NCBI GenBank assembly: GCA_019347715.1
Contig: JAHWKU010000008.1
Coordinates: 25,051 to 89,050 of the forward strand
Reading direction: 5' to 3'
Source: Actinomycetota bacterium
Lineage (GTDB): Bacteria > Actinomycetota > CADDZG01 > JAHWKV01
Length of the DNA stretch: 64,000 nt
Of the stretch, positions 35,257-44,546 are shown piece by piece; position 1 is the first letter of the stretch, and each line of letters opens with the position of its first letter. Made by a program: the position numbers and the translations under genes. Under the pieces are notes generated by a model. That model saw only the letters and a list, made by a program, of their open reading frames with translations, searched no databases and was not told where the DNA came from.

Positions 35257-36393
35257 CTACAGGTTCCTTACTCCGGCGATGAGCTTTAGAAGCATCTCTT
35301 TGGAGATTGTGGGGTCTCCAGGCTTCTTGGCGTCAGATGAAGTGGAAGACGACACTTTGGCTCTAAGAGGCTCGGACCTTCCGTTCCCGGAGGGAACGGG
35401 GACCGGCGTCTCTTCCTCGCTTTCGGTGATGGCGACGTCGGAAAGCTCCTCGGCAACAACTTCCATGGCCTCTTCTGCCTCGGCGACTTCGACGGCTTCG
35501 GTCTCTGGTTCGGCAACAGCCGAGACCGGCTCCTCCACCGGGGCCGCAGGGATGGGCTCGCCCTCTGGTACAGCCTGAGCCTCGCTCGGAGACGGTGCAG
35601 ATTCGCGCGCCGAGCTGAAGGAGAACCCGTCGGCCTCCCTCGGGCTGAGTCTCGAAGGCTCTTCGGAGGATCGCTTGCTCGAGCCTGAGGCAACGTCCAG
35701 CAATCCAGCAGTTACAAGTCCGTAGATGATCTTGCATGCGTCGAATTCCGATCGTTCCGTCGCGGCTGCAATGTCTCTTACGGTCCGTACGCCGTCGGCC
35801 AAAACCAGAAGCGTCCACTCCTCCGGCTTGATGTTGATCTCCATCACGTCCTCGGGAGGAGTTGGCGACATTCGTACGATCACGTCGAGCGAAGGAATCT
35901 TGCGCTGGATGACTTCCCACTCCTCGAGCCTGCGGGAGTTCTCCATGATGAGGTTCTCCACCGATACCGAAAGTCCGATCTCTTGAGGAGAGGTCTCGTC
36001 GGCCTGGAAAGAGAAGGTACCCATATCCCACTGGAGCAGGTTGAAGATCGCGTCCTGGATCTGCTCTTTGATGAAGGTGTCGAGCATCTCTTTGGAGATG
36101 TATCCCTTCTCTACGAGCAGATCTCCCACTCGTTTTTCAGGGGACCGCTTCTGCTCGTCGAGCATCCGAAGCAATTGACCCTGAGTGATCAACTTTGCAT
36201 TCACAAGCCTTTGACCGAGGAACTCGCGCGTCAGGCTGGAGAATGCGAAATAGACCTCACCTTCTCTGAAATAGATGACGCCGTCGCCACTCTCACGGAC
36301 AACGTGGAGGCCTCCCGTTACGCCGTTTTGAGCCAGCAGCCTGAAGACGTCAGGAAGAGTAAAGACCTCGAGAGTTCCTTGCAGCACGGTCAT
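35257..36393 (-). CDS. DUF4388 protein with MshEN-like repeats and acidic linker
   Basis: Residues 1 to about 120 are a DUF4388 domain (TLEVFTLPDVFRLLAQNGVT), including LVNAKLITQGQLLRMLDEQ and VGDLLVEKGYISKEMLDTFI, which resemble the repeats at the start of PilB. Residues about 195-240 look like a small winged helix (LADGVRTVRDIAAATERSEF). A long Glu/Ala/Pro-rich linker follows, then a C-terminal helix PTISKEMLLKLIAGVRNL. DUF4388 proteins often accompany GTPase and receiver systems. Probably an adaptor between the roadblock/GTPase pair and the pilus; its function is unproven. Confidence 0.78.
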   Translation of the reverse strand: MTVLQGTLEVFTLPDVFRLLAQNGVTGGLHVVRESGDGVIYFREGEVYFAFSSLTREFLGQRLVNAKLITQGQLLRMLDEQKRSPEKRVGDLLVEKGYISKEMLDTFIKEQIQDAIFNLLQWDMGTFSFQADETSPQEIGLSVSVENLIMENSRRLEEWEVIQRKIPSLDVIVRMSPTPPEDVMEINIKPEEWTLLVLADGVRTVRDIAAATERSEFDACKIIYGLVTAGLLDVASGSSKRSSEEPSRLSPREADGFSFSSARESAPSPSEAQAVPEGEPIPAAPVEEPVSAVAEPETEAVEVAEAEEAMEVVAEELSDVAITESEEETPVPVPSGNGRSEPLRAKVSSSTSSDAKKPGDPTISKEMLLKLIAGVRNL

Positions 36394-36423
36394 TCTTTGA
36401 GCCTCCCTTACCCCGCCATCATG

Positions 36424-36864
36424 CTAAAGCTGCTGAATGGACTTCTGAACCTGGTCGTTGAAAGATTCCTCTGCAACGACATTCGTCTCTTCGACCTCGA
36501 GGATTTTCACGATACTCGCGGCCGCGCGGTGCATCTCGTAAAGGATCAAACCTATCTTTGCGCTCTGGCGCGTGATGGCGCACAAGACCGCGTCGCCTGC
36601 CGCCATCAAAAATACATATCCCTGAGAACCTTCTACGAATACCTGCTGAAGCTTTCCGCGGCCGAGCGTTTCGGAAGCGCGCTCACCGAGGGACAGCATG
36701 GCGGCAGCCATTGCACCGAGTCGATCTTCCTCGAGGTGCGCGGGAAGAGCGGATGCCATTGGAAGCCCATCCGAACTGACTACGGCAGCGGCTTCTACGT
36801 CTGGCGAAGATCGCAGAAACTCATCGAGTGCCATGGTGAGGCCTGCCCCACGTGTTAACGACAT
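36424..36864 (-). CDS. Roadblock/LC7 protein (MglB/CvnB-like)
   Basis: Dimeric roadblock-fold protein; family members act as GTPase-activating partners of MglA-type GTPases. Seen: the helix-strand core LDEFLRSSPDVEAAAVVSSD, GLPMASALP, LGAMAAAMLSLGERASETLG, QQVFVEGSQGYVFLMAAGD and the helix KIGLILYEMHRAAA. ATG at 36864 follows AAGGAGG by five bases (146 aa). First gene of the pilus operon, 30 bases before DUF4388. Confidence 0.87.
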   Translation of the reverse strand: MSLTRGAGLTMALDEFLRSSPDVEAAAVVSSDGLPMASALPAHLEEDRLGAMAAAMLSLGERASETLGRGKLQQVFVEGSQGYVFLMAAGDAVLCAITRQSAKIGLILYEMHRAAASIVKILEVEETNVVAEESFNDQVQKSIQQL

Positions 36865-36963
36865 GCTTTCCTCCTTAACTTTCTCAACACGGCCGAGATG
36901 GGCAGGAGGTGAACCTGGACTAGCCGTCGGTTCAACCGGAAGCCCCCCTCCCACCGTATTGTC

Positions 36964-37842
36964 CTAATCGGCAGGGTTAGATGGGCGCTTGAGGAAGGGT
37001 TTCTGGGGGCCTCTCATGGCCCCAAGGGCGGCGGCCGACATCACCTCCATCGGCGGCTCGACGCCCGTCCAGGTCCGAAAGCTGAGAGCTGCCTGGTGAA
37101 GGAGCATCCCGAGCCCCCCATGCACCCTCGCGCCGGCCCCCTCGCCGATCCTCATAAGAGGGGTAACCGGCGGACTGTATACGAGATCGACGAGCGTCGT
37201 GCCTGGCCCAATCAGCCCGCCGGCGATGGGCGGCTCATCCCCGCCGGAGCCGATCGGGGTGGCGTTGATTAGGAGATCCACAGGGGCGTTCAGCAGGAGA
37301 TCCGGGTCTCCGAGGGCATTCACCTCGAAATTCGAACCGACGGCCAGTGAGGCAAGCTCCTCGGCTTGCTCCCTTCGCCTGGCCATCACCCTGATCGAGG
37401 CGGCCCCTGCCCTAGAAAGAGCCAGGACTGTGGCCCTGGCTGCTCCCCCAGCCCCCAATATGGCGACCGACGCCGCTGCGACCGTGAACCCCAGATCGCG
37501 CTCCAGATAGCGCAGCAACCCCTGGCCGTCGGTGCTCGAGCCGATCAATTCGCCAAAGCGGATGTCGACGGTGTTGACCGCTGCGATCTCTCGTGCGTCG
37601 CCTTCGAGTCGGTGCACGAGGCGCCCTGCTTCGACCTTGTGCGGCATCGTCACGTTGAAACCGCGGAGCCCGGCAGACGACATCTTCTCGATCGACTCTT
37701 TTAGGTTCGCCGGTTGGACGGGGAGTCCGACGTAGATCCAATCGAGACCCAGAGCGGTAAAGGCAGCGTTATGGATCGCGGGAGACAGACTACGGGCGAC
37801 TTGACGAGGGCCGCCCACCAATCCCACGACTGCTGTTGCCAC
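36964..37842 (-). CDS. aroE: Shikimate dehydrogenase
   Basis: NADP-linked reduction of 3-dehydroshikimate. Substrate residues are in SLSPAIHNAAF, the catalytic Lys in FNVTMPHKVEAG, and Asp in GSSTDGQGLLRYL. The dinucleotide loop is AILGAGGAARATVLAL with INATPIGSGGDEPP following. 292 aa. It starts just before the mltG stop. The pilus locus separates it from aroC-K-B-Q. Confidence 0.95.
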   Translation of the reverse strand: MATAVVGLVGGPRQVARSLSPAIHNAAFTALGLDWIYVGLPVQPANLKESIEKMSSAGLRGFNVTMPHKVEAGRLVHRLEGDAREIAAVNTVDIRFGELIGSSTDGQGLLRYLERDLGFTVAAASVAILGAGGAARATVLALSRAGAASIRVMARRREQAEELASLAVGSNFEVNALGDPDLLLNAPVDLLINATPIGSGGDEPPIAGGLIGPGTTLVDLVYSPPVTPLMRIGEGAGARVHGGLGMLLHQAALSFRTWTGVEPPMEVMSAAALGAMRGPQKPFLKRPSNPAD

Positions 37843-38853
37843 TCAGCACGCTCTTGGCAAACGCTGTTTGGCGGCGAGGAACTCTCCGTAATCAGCGGTA
37901 AACAAATGGGTCCTGCAGTCTGGGGTCAAGACATAGAAGAGCGCGTCGATCGACGCTGGATCGAGGGCAGCGACGACGGACCCCGCGCGAACACTCGCGA
38001 TGGGACCCGGAGGAATGCCTGCGAATTTTCGAGTGTTGTACGGGGAGTCGATTGCCAAGTCGCTTTCGGTAAGAGGCTGGCCCTCGTACTTTTTAGTGAT
38101 GTATTGAACTGTTGCATCGATCTCGAGCTTCATTCCCACTTTTAGCCGATTGTGGATGACCGCGGAGACCTTCCTCCGCTCCTCGTCCACCTTGGTCTCC
38201 TCCTCGATAAGTGATGCAACGACGACGGCTTGATAGGGACTGAGGCCGAACGACGAAGCCCTAGACCAATCCACGTCGTGGGTTTCTTGGTCGAACTGGG
38301 TCACCATTCTGCGCACGAGGGCCGCAGCGTCTTCCCTCTCGGTTAGAAAATATGTTTGGGGATAAAGGAATCCTTCGAGGGAGTTGTCGGGGGGAGCCTC
38401 GAAGCCCTGCGGGCTTGCGGTTGCGAAGCTGGCTGCCGCGAGGAAATCTTCCTTGGTGATGTGAGTTGCTTCGCCGACTCGCACGGCAGTCTGATCGACG
38501 GTAAAGCCCTCCGGAATGGTCACCTTGATGAACTCGATCTCGGGGCCTTTTTTCAATAGTTCGACCAGATCTGCGAAGCCCATGCCAGTTCGCAGACGGT
38601 ACTCTCCGGCCTTCAAATCGCGGTTTATCCCGCTCAACCGCATATAGATCCGAAACGCCAGCGAAGAGTCGATCACGGCTTTGGACTCGAGATCCTCGGC
38701 AATGACCCTCGCCGGAGTACCGGGCCGGATGCCAACTACCACCTCGTCTCCTCCTTCCGTTCCTGAGGAAAAGATCCACTGGTAGGTCGCCACTGCCGTT
38801 GCAGAAAGGAGCAGCAGAGCGATCAGGCCCCCGATCAGAAGCGTTTTCTTCAC
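37843..38853 (-). CDS. mltG: Endolytic murein transglycosylase MltG (YceG-like)
   Basis: Membrane-anchored lytic enzyme that cuts nascent peptidoglycan strands. N-terminal helix at residues 3-25, a LysM-like domain (GIRPGTPARVIAEDLE), then the catalytic domain with VVASLIEEETKVDEERRKV (catalytic Glu), IDATVQYI and SPYNTRKFAGIPPGPI. 336 aa. The ruvX-mltG-aroE order is conserved in many actinobacteria. Overlaps ruvX by four bases. Confidence 0.95.
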   Translation of the reverse strand: MKKTLLIGGLIALLLLSATAVATYQWIFSSGTEGGDEVVVGIRPGTPARVIAEDLESKAVIDSSLAFRIYMRLSGINRDLKAGEYRLRTGMGFADLVELLKKGPEIEFIKVTIPEGFTVDQTAVRVGEATHITKEDFLAAASFATASPQGFEAPPDNSLEGFLYPQTYFLTEREDAAALVRRMVTQFDQETHDVDWSRASSFGLSPYQAVVVASLIEEETKVDEERRKVSAVIHNRLKVGMKLEIDATVQYITKKYEGQPLTESDLAIDSPYNTRKFAGIPPGPIASVRAGSVVAALDPASIDALFYVLTPDCRTHLFTADYGEFLAAKQRLPRAC

Positions 38854-39269
38854 TTCGCCACCCCATCGAGATGCGACTGAAGCAACTGCGCCGCTGCCAC
38901 GGAATCGATCATCTTCTTAGTCTTGGTCACACCGGCCTCTCTCAAACGCCTTTCTGCAGCAACGGTAGTCAATCGTTCATCGACTAGGGTTACGGAGACA
39001 CCGGTCATCGCGGTTATTTCTGCGGCTAATTCTCTCGCCGACTCCGCGGAGGGTCCCTCGGAACCGTCGAGCCTTCTCGGCAGGCCGACGATTATCTCGT
39101 CTATCTCTCGCTCTCGGACCAGATCCGCGATCCGGCGCAGGTGAGAGCCATCGTTTGCCGTCGGTACGACCTCGAGGGGAAGGGCAATCATTCGATCCGC
39201 GTCCGAGATGGCGAGTCCGATGCGCGCGCTTCCCGGATCAACCGCGAGTATTGGGCCGGCGTCCTTCAC
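38850..39269 (-). CDS. ruvX: RuvX/YqgF family putative Holliday-junction resolvase
   Basis: RNase H-fold nuclease with roles in pre-16S rRNA processing and recombination. Catalytic acidic residues are in AVDPGSARIGLAISD, in IVGLPRRLDGSEGPSA and in LVDERLTT. 139 aa. It overlaps alaS by four bases and mltG by four. Confidence 0.94.
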   Translation of the reverse strand: MKDAGPILAVDPGSARIGLAISDADRMIALPLEVVPTANDGSHLRRIADLVREREIDEIIVGLPRRLDGSEGPSAESARELAAEITAMTGVSVTLVDERLTTVAAERRLREAGVTKTKKMIDSVAAAQLLQSHLDGVAK

Positions 39270-41923
39270 GAGGCTCTCTCGAGCGCCTCCCGTGCCCTCT
39301 GTTCGACCCGGCCGATCGCCGAATCGAGCTCAGAGGACTTGGAACCACCTCCTATGGCAAGATGGTCGGGGCCGCCGCCCCCGCCTCCAAGCAGACCCGC
39401 GCCCTCCTTGACCAGTGCTCCTGCTTTTATAGTTCCTGAATCGACGAGGTCTCTCGAGGCGGCCGCAACAATGTTTGCCCTGCCGTCCGCGGCGCCTCCT
39501 ACGACGATCACACCTGAGCCCACGCTCTTGCTGAGCGACTCGGCCAGTTCTCTCAATTCATCAACCGAGGCCCCGTCGCGCCTCAGAGTGATGAGCTTCG
39601 AATCTCCGACCGGCTTGACCGACTCGCTGCGAAGAATGCTGTCGATCTCTTCCTGGCGGCCCGCTCCCTTCAGTTTCGAGAGCTCGGCCTGCATCGAACG
39701 GTATGCGGCCTCGCGTTTTTCGATTGCCTCGACAATTCGCTCGGGATCGGTCTTGAGTGTCTCGGCTGCCTCTCTGAGCTTCTCTGCCTGCGCGTTCAGA
39801 TGGGCAAGACCATGCATGCCGGTGTAGGCCTCGACACGCCTGGTCCCAGCTGCGACGGACCCTTCGGAAAGAAGCGTCACCACCCCGATCTGCCCGGTGT
39901 GATGAACGTGCGTCCCTCCGCAAAGTTCCTTCGAATACTCCCCCACTTCAACCACGCGCACGAAGTCACCGTACTTCTCTCCGAAAAGGGCCATGGCTCC
40001 GATTGACATCGCATAGTCAAAAGTCGTCTCAAAGGCCCTCACCGAATCGTCGACCAGCACCCTGCGATTGATCTCTTCTTCGATCTGACTGAGACGGTCC
40101 TGCGGAACCTGTTCGAAGTGAGAAAAGTCGAAGCGCAGTCTTCCAGGCGCAACCAACGATCCCTGCTGCCTGGCGTGATCTCCAAGGAACTCCCGAAGGG
40201 CCCAGTGAAGGACGTGCGTCGCCGTGTGACTCTGCCTGACTCCCTCTCTATATGAGGGATCGACCTGAGCCGACGCCTGCTGGCCGGCCCTGATCTCGCC
40301 GGCTTTCACCTCTCCGGTATGAACGATCAGCCCGGGAAGACCGTATGTCGTCTTCTCGACGCCGAACGTGCCGGTAGCAGTCCTGATCTCACCGCGATCT
40401 CCGAGCTGACCACCGGACTCTGCATAAAAAGGCGTTCGATCCAAGACGACCTGTCCCTCGCGTCCTTGCGGCAAGACGGTTGCGCTTTCCATCCCCGATG
40501 CGATCGCAAGAATCTCCGCGTCGGCGTCGAGCCGCTCGTAGCCTTCGAATTGCGTCTTACCGGAGGTCTCCAGAGTTTGGTGCAGAAGGGGGGCTGCTTC
40601 TATCTTCTCCGCGCCGGGCCGGGCCGCTCGGGCCCTCGCTCTCTGTTCCAGCATCTGTCGCTCGAAATTTTCTAGATCTATGTCGAGCCCTTCTTCGCCG
40701 GCGATGTCCTGGCTCAGGTCGAGAGGAAACCCGTAGGTATCGTGAAGCTTGAATACAAATTCTCCCGAGAGAGTTTTCTCCCCACGCGACTTGGCCATGC
40801 CAACTTCCTCTTCCAGCATTCCGAGGCCTTGCCGAAGGGTGTAGTCGAACCTCGCCTCCTCGCGTTCCGCGATCTTCTTGATGAGGTCGTGCCGCTGTGG
40901 TACTTCAGGATAGAAATCTCCGAATAGATCGACTACCACGTCGATGAGACCACCAAGGAATGGCTCCTCCACGCCGGCCTTGCGCGCGTACCTAACCGCC
41001 CGGCGAATGAGCCGCCTGAGAACGTACCCTCTCGACTCGTTGGAGGGCAGAACGCCATCGGCAATCAAGAAAGATAATGCCCGCGCGTGCTCTGCCATGA
41101 CTCGAAGCGCGACATCCGCGTCATGCGCTGCGCCGTATGTTGCGCCGGTGATCTCTTCTGCCTTCCTAACTAGCGGCGCCATCGAATCGATGTCGAATGA
41201 GGTCGGGACCCCCTGGAGCACCGCTGCAAGGCGAGCCATGCCGAGTCCGGTGTCGATGTTCTTCTGAGGAAGATCTCCAACTATCTCCCCTGCGTCGTTC
41301 TGCAGGTTCTGCATGAACACGAGGTTCCAGATCTCTACATATCGCTCTTCGTCCAGCTCGGCCCCAGGCTGGTATTCCTCTCCGAATTCCGGACCCCGGT
41401 CGTAGAGGATCTCCGAGCAGGGGCCGCAAGGTCCGGCAACCCCCATGTCCCAGAAGTTCCCGTGCTCCTTACCGCGCCTAAGGATCTTTTCGGGAGGAAG
41501 TCCGATGACGTTCTCCCAGATTTCTGCGGCTTCGTCGTCGGTGGTGAAGACGGTTGCCCAGCACCGGTCCGGCTCGAGGCCAAAGGGTCCGGTGACCAGC
41601 TCCCATCCATATTGGATCGCGCCTTCCTTGAAATAGTCACCGAAGGAGAAGTTCCCAAGCATCTCGAAGAACGTGAGATGGCGGCTGGTGGTTCCGACGA
41701 TCTCGAGATCGGTTGTGCGAAAGGCTTTCTGGACTGATGCAGCTCTCGGAGGCGAGTAAGGAGGGGTCTTCTCGCCGAGGAAGTACGGCTTGAACTGCAC
41801 CATCCCGGCCGTGGTGAACAGCAACGTGGGATCGTCGGGGATGAGAGAGGAGGAGGGCACGATCGTGTGCCCTCTTTCTTCAAAGAAGTCGAGAAACGTT
41901 CGGCGAATAGTCTGTGAGTCCAT
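39266..41923 (-). CDS. alaS: Alanyl-tRNA synthetase
   Basis: Charges tRNA-Ala and edits mischarged Ser and Gly. The catalytic core begins IRRTFLDFFEERGHTIVPSS; the editing site has zinc ligands in SHTATHVLHWALRE and CGGTHVHHTGQIG. The C-terminal domain is Gly-rich (GLLGGGGGG). 885 aa, full length. It lies 13 bases after rarA, the usual actinobacterial neighbour. Confidence 0.97.
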   Translation of the reverse strand: MDSQTIRRTFLDFFEERGHTIVPSSSLIPDDPTLLFTTAGMVQFKPYFLGEKTPPYSPPRAASVQKAFRTTDLEIVGTTSRHLTFFEMLGNFSFGDYFKEGAIQYGWELVTGPFGLEPDRCWATVFTTDDEAAEIWENVIGLPPEKILRRGKEHGNFWDMGVAGPCGPCSEILYDRGPEFGEEYQPGAELDEERYVEIWNLVFMQNLQNDAGEIVGDLPQKNIDTGLGMARLAAVLQGVPTSFDIDSMAPLVRKAEEITGATYGAAHDADVALRVMAEHARALSFLIADGVLPSNESRGYVLRRLIRRAVRYARKAGVEEPFLGGLIDVVVDLFGDFYPEVPQRHDLIKKIAEREEARFDYTLRQGLGMLEEEVGMAKSRGEKTLSGEFVFKLHDTYGFPLDLSQDIAGEEGLDIDLENFERQMLEQRARARAARPGAEKIEAAPLLHQTLETSGKTQFEGYERLDADAEILAIASGMESATVLPQGREGQVVLDRTPFYAESGGQLGDRGEIRTATGTFGVEKTTYGLPGLIVHTGEVKAGEIRAGQQASAQVDPSYREGVRQSHTATHVLHWALREFLGDHARQQGSLVAPGRLRFDFSHFEQVPQDRLSQIEEEINRRVLVDDSVRAFETTFDYAMSIGAMALFGEKYGDFVRVVEVGEYSKELCGGTHVHHTGQIGVVTLLSEGSVAAGTRRVEAYTGMHGLAHLNAQAEKLREAAETLKTDPERIVEAIEKREAAYRSMQAELSKLKGAGRQEEIDSILRSESVKPVGDSKLITLRRDGASVDELRELAESLSKSVGSGVIVVGGAADGRANIVAAASRDLVDSGTIKAGALVKEGAGLLGGGGGGPDHLAIGGGSKSSELDSAIGRVEQRAREALERAS

Positions 41924-41936
41924 GTGAAGAGACCTA

Positions 41937-43298
41937 TTATGGCCGCGGTTTGCGGGTCTTCTTCGCGTTGCCTGAGGCTGGGGGCTGTCTGGATTTCATC
42001 AGCTCGGAGATCTCTTTCTCGTATCCCCGATCGGTGGGGAGATAGAAAGTCTCTTCCGAGACGTTATCCGGAAGATACTGCTGCTCCACCCAGCCCCCTT
42101 CGAAGGAGTGCGGGTAGCGATATCCCTCGCCGTGGCCGAGCTTTTTTGCACCCGGATAATGAGCGTCACGGAGATGCTTGGGAACCTCCCCCACACCCCT
42201 TTCCTGCAGAGTCCGCGAGGCCTTTGCGATTGCGGTCGTCGACGCGTTCGATTTTGGCGCGGTCGCGAGATAAAGCACCGCCTGCGACAAATTCAGCTGC
42301 GCTTCAGGCAAGCCTACGAATTCCAGCGCATGGAAGGCCGATACGGCCACAACCAGTGCCATCGGATCGGCATTTCCTACATCTTCCGAGGCGAAGATCA
42401 CCATCCTTCTCGCAATGAAGCGGGGATCCTCTCCGGCCTCGAGCATCTGGGCCAGCCACCAAACCGCAGCGTCTGGGTCAGACCCGCGCATGGATTTGAT
42501 GAAGGCGGAAATCACGTCGTAGTGCTGATCGCCTCCCTTGCCGTATCTGACGACCCTCCGCTGCAATGCCTCTTCCGCCGTTGCGGTCTTGACAGTGTCA
42601 TCGCCTCTTGCCGTTGCGACGGCGACGCTCACCTCGAGAGCATTGAGGGCAAAGCGCGCATCTCCTCCCGCACGATCGACGATGTGCGCGACCGCGTCGG
42701 GTTCGACCGAAATACCGGAGGCCCCCAATCCCCTTTTCGGCTCCTTGATGGCTCGATCGACAATCGTGCGGATCTCCTCGGCGCCCAGCGGGTTCAGCCG
42801 GAAAAGCAAGCTCCTGGAGATTAGTGGCGAGTTCACTTCGAAGAACGGGTTCTCCGTCGTGGCGCCGATCAAAGTCACCCAGCTGTTTTCGACTGCTTGC
42901 AGGAGGGCATCCTGCTGCGACTTGTTGAACCGGTGTATCTCGTCGATGAACAAGATCGTCTTTCTTCCGGTTGCTCCGAGAGACTCCCTTGACTCCTTCA
43001 GCACCTTGCGGACGTCCGCAACCCCCGAGCTGACTGCCGAGAGCTGAACGAATCTCGACTTGGTTGCCGTCGCGACGATCGATGCGAGAGTCGTTTTGCC
43101 CGTCCCCGGGGGGCCCCAGAGGATGACGGAAGTAAGCCGATCCGCCTCGATCAAAGAACGAAGGGGGCCGCCTTTCCCAACAATGTGGTCCTGTCCCACG
43201 AACTCGTCGAGTGTCTTGGGCCGCATGCGCGCGGCGAGGGGAGCAAATTCGTCGAATCGTTCTTCCAGAGCGCTCTCGAATAGGTCCTCAGCCACCAT
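41937..43298 (-). CDS. rarA: Replication-associated recombination protein A (RarA/MgsA)
   Basis: AAA+ ATPase that loads at stalled replication forks. Walker A GPPGTGKTTLASIVA near residue 62, Walker [19 protein letters not shown], sensor 1 ATTENPFFEVN, then the RarA C-terminal domain (HYDVISAFIKSMRGSDPDAA). 453 aa. The C-terminus is basic. The ribosome site is weak. Confidence 0.95.
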   Translation of the reverse strand: MVAEDLFESALEERFDEFAPLAARMRPKTLDEFVGQDHIVGKGGPLRSLIEADRLTSVILWGPPGTGKTTLASIVATATKSRFVQLSAVSSGVADVRKVLKESRESLGATGRKTILFIDEIHRFNKSQQDALLQAVENSWVTLIGATTENPFFEVNSPLISRSLLFRLNPLGAEEIRTIVDRAIKEPKRGLGASGISVEPDAVAHIVDRAGGDARFALNALEVSVAVATARGDDTVKTATAEEALQRRVVRYGKGGDQHYDVISAFIKSMRGSDPDAAVWWLAQMLEAGEDPRFIARRMVIFASEDVGNADPMALVVAVSAFHALEFVGLPEAQLNLSQAVLYLATAPKSNASTTAIAKASRTLQERGVGEVPKHLRDAHYPGAKKLGHGEGYRYPHSFEGGWVEQQYLPDNVSEETFYLPTDRGYEKEISELMKSRQPPASGNAKKTRKPRP

Positions 43299-43323
43299 TC
43301 GAGCATAACCCCCGCCCTAAGGC

Positions 43324-43482
43324 TCACCTCAGGGCGTCGCCAAGAAAATAAGGCCAGAGGAGAATCGCGAGCACTGCCCTCCAAAACGGCAGGTTTACGA
43401 ACCCAATCGTGAATAGCCAACCTACGAACCAAAACGAACCACCAAATACCTCGACCTTGAAGGATCTCTTATCGCTGGCCAT
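43324..43482 (-). CDS. 52-residue membrane protein, unknown
   Basis: Starts at ATG 43482 with GGAGG five bases before, a strong site. The product starts MASDKRSFKVEVFGGSFWFV and then has two short hydrophobic stretches (about 15-29 and 33-46) forming one hairpin or two helices, ending DALR. It resembles the tiny inner-membrane proteins often found in actinobacteria; no specific family recognised. A weak promoter (TTGAAC, 15 bases, TATGCT) may lie at 43510-43536. Confidence 0.68.
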   Translation of the reverse strand: MASDKRSFKVEVFGGSFWFVGWLFTIGFVNLPFWRAVLAILLWPYFLGDALR

Positions 43483-43532
43483 CGCGCCCTCCTCGCTGGC
43501 TATCCCCCGAGCATATCTCCGGAAGCGATGGT

Positions 43533-44543
43533 TCAATTCCCTCCGAGCTGTTGGAGGGCTTGTCGCAAAAACGAATCCCGCCGGTCGGTCAACGTCTTGC
43601 CATCCAGGTCGTTCCGTCCCGCTTGGTGGATTGTCGGCAAAAAGCCCGACATGTCTGCTGAGGTATTGAGGCAAGTCACAACGTCCCAGTAGGGGATGTT
43701 CTCCGCCCTCCTGCCGCTCGCCTCTTCCCAGCCGGACAATATTTCCGTTGCCGCGGGGAGATCGAAGAGGATGGCCGCATCCAGTCGGATGGCCCCAAGG
43801 TCAACTCCAGGATGGCCGGCTCCGGCAACCTCCCAATCAATCGTGCCGATGAATGTGTCGCCGTCCCACATCATGTTTCCCTGCCACAGATCGCCATGAA
43901 CGAGCACGGTCTCACCTCGAGGAACGTCGACACTGGCTAGGCGCACATCGGCTTCGTCGAGCAATGTGCTCGAGACCGTTTTGAGAAGCACCTCTCGTGC
44001 CTCTTCGCGATCCCATCCCGGATGGGCTGCCAACATCCCATCGAGGACCCCTTCCTTCTCCGAGGCGGCGGCCCTCTGGTAACGATTCGCCCAACGCCGT
44101 TCAACCCTGAGATCGATCCAGGCCATATGACGGATCCGTAGAGGTAGCTCCGGGCTTGGGTCGAGGCGGACACAATGGATCTGCGCAGCAGCCGCTCCCG
44201 ACGCCCTAAGACGAGCCGCCGTGGGAGTAACTGGAATATCACTGCTTCCTGGCAGCGCAGTGAAGAGCAACGCCAGAGTTCCTTCAGAACCCTCGAGATC
44301 CACCGCCAGGATTTTCGGCGCGGGAATGTCGTGGGCATCGGCAAGCGCCAGCGCGGCCGCTTCAGTTGTGAGCTCTGGGCGCGATGCGGTCGAGCCGAGC
44401 TTTAAAACGGCCTGTATCCTCTCGCCGTCCCGTTCGATCTGAAGTAACCAAGGGCCCCGATTTGGTCGCAGAGGGAGCGCCTCAAGCACACTCGCTCCTC
44501 CTAATGAACCCGTCCATCGAAGGGCCGATTCGAGTCCCTGCAC
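43533..44543 (-). CDS. Phosphotransferase of the APH (aminoglycoside/choline kinase) family
   Basis: Kinase-like fold. The catalytic loop is VLVHGDLWQGNMMWDGDT and the metal-binding Asp is in IGTIDWEVAGAGHPGVDLG. 336 aa. The family includes aminoglycoside kinases, choline kinases and fructosamine-type kinases; the substrate cannot be told here, and a resistance role is not supported. GTG start, three bases after the cupin-VOC gene, so they are probably co-transcribed. Confidence 0.85.
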   Translation of the reverse strand: MQGLESALRWTGSLGGASVLEALPLRPNRGPWLLQIERDGERIQAVLKLGSTASRPELTTEAAALALADAHDIPAPKILAVDLEGSEGTLALLFTALPGSSDIPVTPTAARLRASGAAAAQIHCVRLDPSPELPLRIRHMAWIDLRVERRWANRYQRAAASEKEGVLDGMLAAHPGWDREEAREVLLKTVSSTLLDEADVRLASVDVPRGETVLVHGDLWQGNMMWDGDTFIGTIDWEVAGAGHPGVDLGAIRLDAAILFDLPAATEILSGWEEASGRRAENIPYWDVVTCLNTSADMSGFLPTIHQAGRNDLDGKTLTDRRDSFLRQALQQLGGN

Positions 44544-44546
44544 GGC

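Noticed and set aside
35983..36858. A 291-aa plus-strand frame across the DUF4388 and roadblock genes
   Set aside because: It spans two genes and their gap on the opposite strand and shows no domain; the minus-strand genes have good starts and ribosome sites.
43533..44543. Aminoglycoside resistance gene
   Set aside because: Only the general APH fold is visible; no feature specific to drug kinases, and the neighbours do not suggest resistance.
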